DNA of 64,000 nt, from positions 5,146,001-5,210,000 of the forward strand of contig NZ_JACHMO010000001.1 of the NCBI RefSeq assembly GCF_014205015.1, written 5' to 3'. The notes under the pieces were generated by a model. The model saw only the letters and a list, made by a program, of their open reading frames with translations, searched no databases and was not told the origin of the DNA. Positions 24,966-33,381 of the stretch are shown piece after piece (the stretch's first letter is position 1; every line of letters starts with the position of its first letter). A program made the position numbers and the translations under genes. The stretch comes from Saccharothrix ecbatanensis (GTDB lineage Bacteria; Actinomycetota; Actinomycetes; Mycobacteriales; Pseudonocardiaceae).

Positions 24966-25962
24966 ACTCCTGATCCGGCTTGTCGGCACACGGCTCACGA
25001 ACCGCCTCCGCACCTTCCACGACCGCACCGCCGCGCAACCCGATGCACGCCGAACCGCCGGCCGACCGGATCAGGAAGCGTTGGTCGCGGACGTGTTCGA
25101 CGCGGAACAGCTGGTCGACGTTGTCCTCGGCGCACTTGTCCCACGGTTCGAGCAGGTGGGCCGCCGGTCCGGAGCGGAGCACCGTCAGACACCCGAGGCC
25201 CTTGTCCTCCGGGTGCTCCCACTTGATGGTGGTGAACTCGCCTCGGACGGGTTGCAGGAGCACCCGCGGTCCAGGCGCGTCACAGGGGCGGAGGGCCGCG
25301 ACGACCGCGTTGTGGGCGCCGGTGCTGTCGCGTCCCTCGGTCAGGCACAGCTCGGGCGCGTCCGCCGCGTGGATGCTCCCCCAAGCGCCCTCGGCAGGCA
25401 GGGACAGCAGCTCACGGCCGGGTTCGACGGTCTGCTCGACCGCGGTGGTCTGCCCAGGTCCGGTGCTCCCGACAGCAGTGGTTCCGACAGCAGTGGTTCC
25501 GACCGCGGTAGTCCGGACCGCGGTGGTCTGCACGACCGCGGTGGTCTCGGGCGGATCGCGTTGCATCAGCAGGGCGGCGACGACGAGAGCGACGGCGACA
25601 ACGGCGGCCAGCACTGTCGACGGACGCCGCCACAACGACCGCGAGGAAGCCGGCTCCCCCTGCTCCGGCACATCGACCACTTCACCGACGCCGATCGCCA
25701 GCCGCTCGCGTGCCCCCAACCACGGCGCCGGCTGCTCGACACCACAGGCGCGAACGTAGACGGCCAGCAGTTCCGGCCGAGGCAGGCTGTCCTTGCGCAG
25801 CATGTCGGCCACCGTGCTGCGGGCCAACACCTCGCCCTGCGCCGTCGCACGCTCTTCCAGCCCACGCAGGGTGAGCCCCGACTGGTCCTTGAGCGTCCGC
25901 AACATCGACACGAACTCGGCCACATCACATGCCGTATCCGGCTGGGCACTCTGCGACGTCAC
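24943..25962 (-). CDS. membrane-anchored XRE-type protein with extracellular beta-trefoil-like domain
   Basis: The ~339-residue protein has an N-terminal helix-turn-helix-like region (FVSMLRTLKDQSGLTLRGLEERA, residues ~18-85), one membrane span (~120-142, TVLAAVVAVALVVAALL), a Thr-rich linker with TTAV repeated about seven times, and an outside domain of ~170 residues with paired cysteines (ELCLTEG, LRPCDA, GCLTVL, CIGLRGG). The last part resembles a ricin-type lectin, although QxW motifs are not strict. DNA binding inside and ligand binding outside suggests a one-protein sensor. The GTG at 25962 is the best start; a longer frame runs upstream without support. Confidence 0.75.
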   Translation of the reverse strand: MTSQSAQPDTACDVAEFVSMLRTLKDQSGLTLRGLEERATAQGEVLARSTVADMLRKDSLPRPELLAVYVRACGVEQPAPWLGARERLAIGVGEVVDVPEQGEPASSRSLWRRPSTVLAAVVAVALVVAALLMQRDPPETTAVVQTTAVRTTAVGTTAVGTTAVGSTGPGQTTAVEQTVEPGRELLSLPAEGAWGSIHAADAPELCLTEGRDSTGAHNAVVAALRPCDAPGPRVLLQPVRGEFTTIKWEHPEDKGLGCLTVLRSGPAAHLLEPWDKCAEDNVDQLFRVEHVRDQRFLIRSAGGSACIGLRGGAVVEGAEAVREPCADKPDQEFTVELTP

Positions 25963-26169
25963 ACGGGAATCTTGGTGGTCGCCGTCCGTCAGGGCAAGGG
26001 CGTTCGGAACCTTGTCCGGCGCATCGAACAGCAGGCCGTCGACCAGGCCGGACAAGTTCGAACTGTCCGGGACACCTGAGGCTGTTGCCGGTGGTCGCGG
26101 ACGTCGGAAAGGCTGGTGAAGCGCCGGACGAGGGGTACGGCGCAAGGCCGGGGAAGCCGGGCGGCCCAC

Positions 26170-26227
26170 GGTCGCCAGGCCTTCCCGGTCGCCAGGCCTT
26201 CCCGGTCGCCAGGCCTTCCCGGTCGCC
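26170..26227. repeat. three exact 17-bp tandem copies plus a partial one
   Basis: GGTCGCCAGGCCTTCCC is repeated three times exactly, followed by GGTCGCC. It lies in the 277-bp gap (25963-26239) between the XRE gene start and the flavin-protein gene end. The rest of the gap shows nothing recognisable. Confidence 0.95.
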
Positions 26228-26239
26228 TCGGGCTCGCGG

Positions 26240-26695
26240 TCAGCCGAGCCAGCGACCGTCGCGCATGAGGTCGCGCCCCCGCATCTCGTCCACCTCACGC
26301 CAGGCCTGGATGCGCCTCGGCCGGATCAGGAAGTACTGGTAGGCCTCGTCGAGTTCACGCGGGTCGAAGCCGGTCTTGGTGGCGAACGCGTCACCGGTCC
26401 CGGGGTCGAGGTCGGCGATGTCCACCGGCTCGGCGACACCGTCGACCACCACGACGTCGCGGGTCGGCCCGAGGCTGAGTCGCACCCGCCCGTCCGCCAG
26501 CAGGTTGCGGGCGGTGACCGACGCGAGCGCCGTGGCGATGAGGAACGTGGCTCCGTCCCAGAGGTGCGAGAGCGGGATGAGGTGGACGCCGCCCGGGGAA
26601 CCCGACGTGGCGACCCAGAGATCGACATCGCTCTCCAGCCTCGCGCGGGTGTCCCGCAGCCTCTCATCGAGTCCACGCGGTGGCGCGGCGGTCAT
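26240..26695 (-). CDS. pyridoxamine 5'-phosphate oxidase-fold flavin/F420-binding protein
   Basis: The 151-residue protein has the split-barrel pattern of PNPOx-like proteins: DVDLWVATSGSPGGVHLIPLSHLWDG, FLIATALASVTARNLLADGRVRLSLGPTRDVVVVDG, and near the C-terminus YFLIRPRRIQAWREVDE. Actinobacterial members often use F420 or bind flavin; the substrate is unknown. The ATG at 26695 follows GGGGGAAG. A GTG at 26713 overlapping the upstream VOC stop is the alternative. Confidence 0.88.
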   Translation of the reverse strand: MTAAPPRGLDERLRDTRARLESDVDLWVATSGSPGGVHLIPLSHLWDGATFLIATALASVTARNLLADGRVRLSLGPTRDVVVVDGVAEPVDIADLDPGTGDAFATKTGFDPRELDEAYQYFLIRPRRIQAWREVDEMRGRDLMRDGRWLG

Positions 26696-26709
26696 GCTTC
26701 CCCCAGTGG

Positions 26710-27336
26710 TCACTTCGTGGCGTGTGCGGACGACACAGCTTCCCAGGCGAAGCCGTCCGGGTCGGTGTAACCGGCGTCGCCACCGATCACGAGCCGGTGC
26801 GATCCGGTCCCGTCAGGCGAGACGCCGACGTCCTTGGCCAGGGCGCGGCGCCGGTACAGGGCCAGCTTGACGGGGCTCGTCCCGGCCGCGAACTCGACGT
26901 ACATGCGGCTGAAGCTCTTCCCCACGACATGGCCCTGCTCGACGTAGAACCGCTTGCTCGCGACCACGTCCGCGACGCCCAGCAGGAGCACGATCTCGTC
27001 GATCTGCCGGGTGGCCGGGCCGGTGTCCTTCTTCGCCGACGTCGCCACCTTCCAGATCGTGCCGTCGGGCGCCTGCACGACGCCGCCGTAGCCCCAGAAC
27101 GACTTCGCCACCGGCTTCAGCGACGTGGCGCCCTCGGCGAGCGCGGCGTTGACGAGGGTGTCCACGGTGGACGGCTGGGACACGGTGAGCGCCATCGTGT
27201 ACCCGCGGAAGCCGGTCGTGGGCGCCTCCGAGGCCCTCAGGCGGATCTGGGTGTCCAAGCCGAAAGCGTTGGTGTAGAAGCGATCGGCGGCGGCGGTGTC
27301 GGTGACTTCGAGGGTGACTGCTGCGATGGATGTCAT
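26710..27336 (-). CDS. VOC-superfamily (glyoxalase-like) protein
   Basis: The 208-residue protein has two beta-alpha-beta-beta-beta modules: TSIAAVTLEVTDTAAADRFYTNAFGLD with VVQAPDGTIWKVAT, and QIDEIVLLLGVADVVASKRFYVEQG with YTDPDGFAWE. These are marks of tandem VOC proteins, which bind a metal and act on small electrophiles or antibiotics. The start overlaps the stop of the AraC-like gene (ATGA). Regulator, VOC and flavin protein thus form one operon, probably a stress or detoxification unit. Confidence 0.9.
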   Translation of the reverse strand: MTSIAAVTLEVTDTAAADRFYTNAFGLDTQIRLRASEAPTTGFRGYTMALTVSQPSTVDTLVNAALAEGATSLKPVAKSFWGYGGVVQAPDGTIWKVATSAKKDTGPATRQIDEIVLLLGVADVVASKRFYVEQGHVVGKSFSRMYVEFAAGTSPVKLALYRRRALAKDVGVSPDGTGSHRLVIGGDAGYTDPDGFAWEAVSSAHATK

Positions 27337-27665
27337 GCCGATGACGCTAGTTCCGCCGGGACCGCCGACGCTTCTCGATTCCTGACCGGTCCGCCGAGGC
27401 CGCTTCCGATGCCGATGCCGAGCAGCAGCGCCGCCGCACGCTCGACGCGCCGCGTCACCAGGTACCCGTACGGCGACATGCCGTACGCAAGCCGGAACTG
27501 ACGGCTGAGGTGCCCGGCGGCCATGCCCACGCCGCGCGCCAGCGCCTCGACGTCCAGCGGCCTCGCGTGGTCACGGTCGATCCGGTCACGAACGCGCCGC
27601 AGCCGCGCGAGGTCGTCCAGGCGCTGCGCCGCGATGCGTGCGCGCGCCCACGAAGGGAGACACAT
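27333..27665 (-). CDS. AraC-family regulator lacking its second helix-turn-helix
   Basis: The 110-residue product contains the first AraC helix-turn-helix (PLDVEALARGVGMAAGHLSRQFRLAYGMSPYGYLVTRRVERAAALLL). The second one, normally about 45 residues further on, is missing. After ERAAALLL the sequence becomes GIGIGSGLGGPVRNREAS, and no frame in the ~70 remaining bases encodes the missing part. The tail is written by a copy of the gene's own upstream element (see repeats at 27371 and 27726). The start at 27665 follows AAGGAG. It may be a degraded gene, or a small single-HTH protein still able to bind DNA. Confidence 0.78.
   Translation of the reverse strand: MCLPSWARARIAAQRLDDLARLRRVRDRIDRDHARPLDVEALARGVGMAAGHLSRQFRLAYGMSPYGYLVTRRVERAAALLLGIGIGSGLGGPVRNREASAVPAELASSA
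27371..27388 (-). repeat. 18-bp direct repeat, copy next to the VOC gene
   Basis: CTTCTCGATTCCTGACCG is identical to 27726-27743. Each copy sits at a similar distance from an ATGACGCTAG motif (27343 and 27698 areas), so the shared module is about 45 bp. Each module lies just upstream of a coding start (VOC or AraC) and may be a promoter or operator unit. Confidence 0.8.
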
Positions 27666-27725
27666 GGGGACAACTCCTTCTGTTCGAGTGATCCCCATGA
27701 CGCTAGGTGACCCCGGTGACCTCGC

Positions 27726-27743
27726 CTTCTCGATTCCTGACCG
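27726..27743 (-). repeat. 18-bp direct repeat, copy upstream of the AraC-like gene
   Basis: The second copy of CTTCTCGATTCCTGACCG lies 61 bp upstream of the AraC-like start. Autoregulation through this element is an inference. Confidence 0.8.
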
Positions 27744-27788
27744 ATCGCGCCGCCCAGCTCAGAGCCGCACAGCTCTGAGCCATCCAGT

Positions 27789-28622
27789 TCAGAACCGGAG
27801 GTCGCGCAGGTAGTCGTAGCCGATCCGGGCGGTGGCGAGGGCGTCCCGCGGCTGGTCGTTCTCCACGATGTACTCGGTCACGTTCGTCGCCCGGAAGATG
27901 CCCGCGAAGTCGATCGTGCCGGTGCCCAGGTCCGCGAACGACCCGTCCGCCGCACGGTCCTTCACGTGGAACTGCCGGACGCGCGGGAAGTGCGCCCGGC
28001 ACACCTCCACCGGGTCCACACCGCCCACCACCGCCCAGTACAGGTCCAGCTCCAGGTGCACGTTGCGCCGAGACGTCCCCGCCGTGATCACGTCGAACGG
28101 CCGCGTGCCCTCCACCAGCGCGAACTCGTGCGCGTGGTTGTGGTAGCCGAGGCTCAGACCCGCCCGCCGCAGCTTGTCCCCCGCCGCTTCCAGCCGCACG
28201 GTGAACGCCTTCCACTCGGCGAGCGTCCCGTAGTTCACCCACGGCACCACGACGTGCTTGTTGCCCAGCGTCAGCGCGTCGGAGACGACCCGGTCGAGAT
28301 CACCGTCGATGCCCACGTGGGCGGACGTCGCCCGCAGCCCGTGACGCCGCAGCACGGCTGCGAACTCGGCGGCACTGCGCCCGTACGTGCCGGCCAGCTC
28401 GACCTTGCGGTACCCGATGTCCGCCAACGCCGACAGCACCGGCTCCGGGTCGTCACCCATGATGCCGCGCAACGTGTACAGCTGGATGCTGATCGACTCC
28501 CTCGGCACCCGGCGGCACAGCCGGTCCGAAGCGGTGGCGACCCCGGGCGTGGCGGCCGAAGGCAGGGCGACGGCCGCACCGGCGGCCAGGGCAGTGCTCA
28601 GGAACGTGCGGCGGGACGGCAT
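27789..28622 (-). CDS. Tat-exported TIM-barrel sugar isomerase/epimerase
   Basis: The 277-residue protein starts with a twin-arginine signal (PSRRTFLSTALAAGAAVALP), followed by an AP endonuclease 2-type TIM barrel: ISIQLYTLRGIM, YRKVELAGTYG, GYHNHAHEFALVEG, NVHLELDLYWAVVGG, RQFHVKDRA and YIVENDQ. The His, Glu and Asp residues are the metal ligands of sugar isomerases/epimerases and 3-keto-sugar enzymes. It lies 41 bp after the large ThuA-DUF1080 gene and should be its partner outside the membrane. The start is supported by AGGAGT upstream. Confidence 0.88.
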   Translation of the reverse strand: MPSRRTFLSTALAAGAAVALPSAATPGVATASDRLCRRVPRESISIQLYTLRGIMGDDPEPVLSALADIGYRKVELAGTYGRSAAEFAAVLRRHGLRATSAHVGIDGDLDRVVSDALTLGNKHVVVPWVNYGTLAEWKAFTVRLEAAGDKLRRAGLSLGYHNHAHEFALVEGTRPFDVITAGTSRRNVHLELDLYWAVVGGVDPVEVCRAHFPRVRQFHVKDRAADGSFADLGTGTIDFAGIFRATNVTEYIVENDQPRDALATARIGYDYLRDLRF

Positions 28623-28663
28623 ACGTGACTCCTCGATCATCGGAACGGTCAGGGCACGGCGGG

Positions 28664-31600
28664 TCACAGGTCCTTGATCCGGACGTTCCGGAACCACACG
28701 TCGTCACCGACGCCGTGGTTCTGGAGACCGATGTGCCCGCTGGTCAGGTCACGGGCCGGGTCGACGCTGGTGAAGTCGTTCACCAGCGCCCCGTTGAGGA
28801 ACACCCGGATGCGTTGCCCGGACACGACGACCTCGTACGAGTTCCACTCCCCCGGCGGCTTGAGCACCGCGTCGCGGGCGGCGATGTTCGCCGACTGGAA
28901 CGAGTAGATCGCGCCCGTCGTGCGGTCCGGCGCGTCCGTCGCGTCGATCTGCACCTCGTAGCCCTGGTTCACGGCCACCCACGGATCGGCGCCTGGGTCG
29001 GAGAAGCCGACGAACAAGCCAGAGTTGTCGTCGCCCGCGACCTTCCAGTCGAACTTGAGGCTGTAGGCGGAGAACTCCTCCTCGAACCACAACAGCCCCA
29101 GCCCGCCTTCGCTGCGCAACGTGCAGTCCTCTTCGACGAACCGACCTGGTCCGGCCTGCCGCCACCCCGCAACGCCCGTGCCGTCGTACAGGCTGCGATA
29201 CCCGGCTTCGGGTGTCGAAGGCACACAAGTGCCGCTGACCGGCTTGTACCGCAAGTACTTCAGAGTGTCCACATCGAACAGCGCACCGCTGCCGCCCTTG
29301 AACACCAGGTACAGGTCACGCACACCGGTCAGCGCCACGGCCCGGGGCGCGAGGTCGAGGTAGTGGTCCCAACTGCCGGTGACGGGCACGGTCAGCGGCT
29401 CGTGCACCAGCGGTCCGGTCGGCGAGTCGGCGTGCGCCTCCAGGGTGCCGCCGACCCCGCCGGACGAGATCCGGTAGCCGATGCCGGCGATCTTCGCCAG
29501 GTCGACGTCCGCGTACGACGTCCAGTCGCCGTCGTGGATGTCGCCGACCCGCTTGCCGCCCTGGGCCGTCGCACGGTCGTGCACGACGACGCCCTGCTGC
29601 CCGGTCAGGTGCTCCGCCGGCACGTCGACGCCGAGGACCGTGCCCGATCCGCGGAACGTGATGGTGTCCAGGTCCAGCAACGCGCCGCCGCCACCGCGGA
29701 ACACGAAGTACAGCCGGTGCGTGCCACCGGGATCGGTGATCGGGGACGGCGCGAGGTCCGCGTACTTGCGCCAGTCACCCGTGCCGCTGACCTGCGTGCT
29801 CAGCACGAGCGGACCGGTCGGCGAGTCGACGCGCGCCTCGATCGTGCCGCCCGCCGTGGCCGACGCGACCCGGTAGCCGATGCCCGTGACGCCGGCCAGC
29901 GTGACGGCGTCGAACGCGATCCAGTCGCCGTCGTGGACGTTGCCGATCTGGCTGCCGCCCTGCGCGCTCGCCGCCCGGATCACCGTGGTGCCCTGCTGCG
30001 CGGAGTACGACTCGGCAGGCGTGGGCCGCACCGGTTCCCAACCGGGCTCGGACGGACCCGTGACGAACCGGATCGCGTCGACGTCGAACAGGCTGCCGGA
30101 GCCCTTGAACACCAGGAACAGCCGGTGCGTGCCGCCGGGGTCGGTGACCGGGGTCGGCGCGAGTTCGACGTAGTTGTCCCAACCGCCGGTCGACGGCACG
30201 GGTGCCTGCTGCACCAGCGGACCGGTCGGCGAGTCGACGCGCACCTCGATAGTGCCGCCGCTGCCCCCGGAGGACACCCGGTAGCCGATCGCCGTGACGC
30301 CGGCCAGGTTCACCGGGTCGAACGCGATCCAGTCGCCGTTGTCGACGTAGCCGACGCGTTTGTCGCCCTCGGCGGTGCCCGTCTCGACCACCTGCACGCC
30401 CTGCATGGTGGTGAAGAACTCGGCCTGCTTGTCCTTGGGCTGGAGGATCGCCTCGTCCTCACCGGTCAACGCGGGCGCACCCGCCGCGCCGCCGTCCGTG
30501 TAGTAGGCGTTGAGGACGCCGAAGATGTTGGCCTCCGTGCCGTGCCCGCCGTCGGATGGCGTGGCGATGACGCCTTCGCAGCCGGTGGCACGGGTCAGCG
30601 GATGGCCGTGGCTGTCGTGGCCGAGGATGTACTCGACGGTCACCTTGGAGCAGTCGACCTGCCCGTCCTCCGGATCGGTGACGGTGACCGAGAACGGCAG
30701 CTGGTCGCCGAAGCTGAACACCCGGCCGTCGGCGGGCGCGTTCAGCACCACGACGGGCGCGGTGTTGCCGACGTTCACCACGGCGCTGGCCGAGCCGACG
30801 AGGCCGGTCGGGTCGGTGACGGACAGCTTCGCGGTGAACTGGCCGTTCGCGGTGTAGGTGTGGGTGACCGGTCCGGCGGTGGTGGAGTCGGTGGCGCCGT
30901 CGCCGTCGAAGTCCCACGCGTAGGTCAACGGGTGGCCGTCCTCGTCGGCGGTGCCGGCCGGGTCGAACCGCACGGTCAGCGGCGCGGGGCCGGACGCCCG
31001 GTCGGTGGCCACTCTGGCAACGGGCGTGTGGCGGCCACGGGCGTAGTCGATGCGGTAGACCGCCGAGTCCTCCGCCCCGCCGAAGTAGCCGCTGCCGTAG
31101 TCCAGCACGTACAGCGAGCCGTCCGGGCCGAACTCCAGGTTCATCGGGCGGGTCAACGTCATCGAGTCGAAGAACGGCGTGATCGCGCCGCGTTCGCCGT
31201 TCGGGCCGACGTCGATCGTCTTGATCCAGCCGCGGTCCCACTCGTAGGCGAACGTCTTGCCGTCGAAGTGCTCCGGGAACTTGGCCGGGCTGGTCAGGTC
31301 CGGGTCGAAGTCGTAGGTCGGACCGCCCATCGGCGACTCGCCGCCGGCGCCGAACTCGGGCAGCGACCCGCCGTCGTACGGGATCCACGCGGGCCGCACG
31401 GGCGGCAGGTCGACCAGGCCGGTGTTGCGGGGGCTGGTGTTCTTGGGCGCGGCGCAGTCGAACGCGGCGCCCGACGTCCTGGTGGCGAAGTCGAAGTCCA
31501 CGTACGGGACGTTGGCGCCGACGCAGTAGGGCCAGCCGTAGTTGCCGGGTTCCTTGATCAGGTTGAACTCGACGCTGCCGCCGGGGCCGCGAGCCGGGTT

Positions 31601-33181
31601 GGCGGAACCGGCGTCCGGGCCGTAGTCGCCGAGGTGGATCCAGCCGGTGGCCTTGTCCACGGCGAACCGGAACGGGTTGCGGAAGCCCATCGCGTAGATC
31701 TCGGGCCGGGTCTTGTCGGCGCCCGGCGCGAACAGGTTGCCGGCCGGGACGGTGTACGTGCCGTCGTCCTGGACCTTGATCCGCAGCACCTTGCCGCGCA
31801 GGTCGTTGGTGTTGGCCGACGAGCGCTGCGCGTCGAAGCCGGGGTTGCGGTCGGCGCGTTCGTCGATCGGGGTGTAGCCGTCGGAGGCGAACGGGTTGGT
31901 GTCGTCGCCCGTGGAAAGGTAGAGGTTGCCGGCGGCGTCGAAGTCGATCTCGCCGCCCGCGTGGCAGCACAGGCCGCGGTCGGCCGGGACTTGCAGGATG
32001 CGCTGCTCGCTGCCGAGGTCCAGCACGCCGTCGGTGGTGAGCTTGAAGCGGGACAGCTGGTTGTGGCCCTTGAACGCCTCGAAGCCCGTGCCGGTCTCCG
32101 GCGCGTCACCCGGCGGGGTGGTCAGCGGCGGCGCGTAGTAGAGGTACAGCCAGCGGTTGTCCGTGAAACCGGGGTCGACCGCGACGCCTTGCAAGCCGTC
32201 CTCGTCATGGCTGTAGACGGGCACGCGGCCGGCAAGCGTCGTCGTCGCTTCCGGGGTGGTGAGCCAGACCCGGCCGTCGCGCGAGGTGTGCACGACCTTG
32301 CGGTCCGGCAGCACGGCCATCGCGATCGGCTCGCCCGTCTTCTCCTCGCCGAGCGCGAGGGTGACCTGGTCGAAGTCGGCGTCGGTCGGCGCGGTGTCGG
32401 GCTCGCAGTCCGCCGCGGCCGTGCCGAGCGCGTACTGGAGGCCGCCGAGGAGGTGCTGCCGGAACGTCGGGTCGGCGTAGGACTCCTTGGTGTGGCCCAT
32501 GCCCGTGTACCAGGAGCGACCCTGGCCGGGGGTGTGGCACCACGCGATGGGGTGATCTCCGGACGGGTCGGTCGGCGTGTAGCTGGTCTCGTCCAGCGCG
32601 GCCAGGACCTTCACCTTCGACCGCGGGTTCGACTGGTAGCTGTACCACTCGTCGGTGCGGGTCCAGGTGTCCGGGAGGTGCGCGGTCGACGGGTGGTCGT
32701 GGTCCTCCACCTCGACGTCGGCCTCCTGGATGGCCGGGTGCGACTTGAAGTAGGAGCCGACCAGCTCGCCGTACCAGGGCCAGGAGTACTCGGTGTCGGC
32801 GGCGGCGTGCACCCCGGCGTAGCCACCGCCGTTCCCGATGTACCGCTCGAAGGCCTGCTGCTGGGTGTCGTCGAGGACGTCGCCGGTGGTGGAGAGCCAG
32901 ACCACGGCGTCGAACCGGGCCAGGTTCGCGTCGGTGAAGGCGGCGGCGTCCTCGGTCGCCTCCACGGTGAAGCCGTTCGCCGCGCCGAGGTCGGTGATCG
33001 CGGCGATGCCGTCGGGGATGGAGTCGTGCCGGTAGCCCGCCGTCTTGGAGAAGACGAGGAGGTGTCCGCCGTCGGGCTGGGCCGCGGCCGGCGTCGCGAT
33101 CAGGGTCATCGCGCCGAGTGCCGCGGCCAGGGCCAGCGCTACGGGTCGCCTGTCGGTGGGCGTGCTTCGGTTACCTCGCAC
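28664..33181 (-). CDS. secreted multidomain ThuA / sugar dehydrogenase / PKD / CBM6 x3 / DUF1080 protein
   Basis: The 1505-residue secreted protein has, in order: a signal peptide; a ThuA-like domain (~35-257, KTAGYRHDSIPDG, GGYAGVHAA); a soluble glucose/sorbosone dehydrogenase beta-propeller (~274-714, GLQGVAVDPGF, GNLYLSTGDDTNPF, MGFRNPFRFA); a PKD domain (~727-804, YAWDFDGDGATD); a second Ig-like stretch (to ~860); three CBM6-type modules (~920-1039, ~1057-1175, ~1190-1305), each with a DGDW/NGDW motif; and a DUF1080 (3-keto-glycoside hydrolase-like) jelly roll (~1325-1505, SLYDGTGVAGW). It likely oxidises and cleaves sugars on a polysaccharide. The GTG at 33181 is chosen for GAGGAGA six bases upstream; an ATG at 33223 is in frame. 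Confidence 0.9.
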   Translation of the reverse strand: MRGNRSTPTDRRPVALALAAALGAMTLIATPAAAQPDGGHLLVFSKTAGYRHDSIPDGIAAITDLGAANGFTVEATEDAAAFTDANLARFDAVVWLSTTGDVLDDTQQQAFERYIGNGGGYAGVHAAADTEYSWPWYGELVGSYFKSHPAIQEADVEVEDHDHPSTAHLPDTWTRTDEWYSYQSNPRSKVKVLAALDETSYTPTDPSGDHPIAWCHTPGQGRSWYTGMGHTKESYADPTFRQHLLGGLQYALGTAAADCEPDTAPTDADFDQVTLALGEEKTGEPIAMAVLPDRKVVHTSRDGRVWLTTPEATTTLAGRVPVYSHDEDGLQGVAVDPGFTDNRWLYLYYAPPLTTPPGDAPETGTGFEAFKGHNQLSRFKLTTDGVLDLGSEQRILQVPADRGLCCHAGGEIDFDAAGNLYLSTGDDTNPFASDGYTPIDERADRNPGFDAQRSSANTNDLRGKVLRIKVQDDGTYTVPAGNLFAPGADKTRPEIYAMGFRNPFRFAVDKATGWIHLGDYGPDAGSANPARGPGGSVEFNLIKEPGNYGWPYCVGANVPYVDFDFATRTSGAAFDCAAPKNTSPRNTGLVDLPPVRPAWIPYDGGSLPEFGAGGESPMGGPTYDFDPDLTSPAKFPEHFDGKTFAYEWDRGWIKTIDVGPNGERGAITPFFDSMTLTRPMNLEFGPDGSLYVLDYGSGYFGGAEDSAVYRIDYARGRHTPVARVATDRASGPAPLTVRFDPAGTADEDGHPLTYAWDFDGDGATDSTTAGPVTHTYTANGQFTAKLSVTDPTGLVGSASAVVNVGNTAPVVVLNAPADGRVFSFGDQLPFSVTVTDPEDGQVDCSKVTVEYILGHDSHGHPLTRATGCEGVIATPSDGGHGTEANIFGVLNAYYTDGGAAGAPALTGEDEAILQPKDKQAEFFTTMQGVQVVETGTAEGDKRVGYVDNGDWIAFDPVNLAGVTAIGYRVSSGGSGGTIEVRVDSPTGPLVQQAPVPSTGGWDNYVELAPTPVTDPGGTHRLFLVFKGSGSLFDVDAIRFVTGPSEPGWEPVRPTPAESYSAQQGTTVIRAASAQGGSQIGNVHDGDWIAFDAVTLAGVTGIGYRVASATAGGTIEARVDSPTGPLVLSTQVSGTGDWRKYADLAPSPITDPGGTHRLYFVFRGGGGALLDLDTITFRGSGTVLGVDVPAEHLTGQQGVVVHDRATAQGGKRVGDIHDGDWTSYADVDLAKIAGIGYRISSGGVGGTLEAHADSPTGPLVHEPLTVPVTGSWDHYLDLAPRAVALTGVRDLYLVFKGGSGALFDVDTLKYLRYKPVSGTCVPSTPEAGYRSLYDGTGVAGWRQAGPGRFVEEDCTLRSEGGLGLLWFEEEFSAYSLKFDWKVAGDDNSGLFVGFSDPGADPWVAVNQGYEVQIDATDAPDRTTGAIYSFQSANIAARDAVLKPPGEWNSYEVVVSGQRIRVFLNGALVNDFTSVDPARDLTSGHIGLQNHGVGDDVWFRNVRIKDL

Positions 33182-33287
33182 CGCTGTCTCCTCGTTCGCA
33201 CGACGCTGGGCTGCTCGGAGCATCTGTGGCCCGGCTCACATGCCGGACGTTCCGCAATTCTGTTCAGAGCCGACCAAAGTTGGCAAT

Positions 33288-33312
33288 ACTTTCGCTGTTC
33301 TTGAACGAAAGT
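33288..33312. promoter_or_regulatory. spaced inverted repeat upstream of the ThuA-DUF1080 gene
   Basis: ACTTTCG and CGAAAGT are perfect inverted halves 11 bp apart, in the 200-bp gap between two divergent genes. A regulator site is possible but no regulator gene is adjacent. Confidence 0.35.
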
Positions 33313-33381
33313 CATGCACGAATGGCCGAAAGTCGGCGGCGCGGCGGCCACGGAACGTCAACGAGGCCGGAACAGCCCACA

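Noticed and set aside
28625..33304. A 1559-codon plus-strand open frame
   Set aside because: It is the antisense shadow of the secreted ThuA-DUF1080 gene; it is Arg/Val/Gly/His-rich without domains or a start signal.
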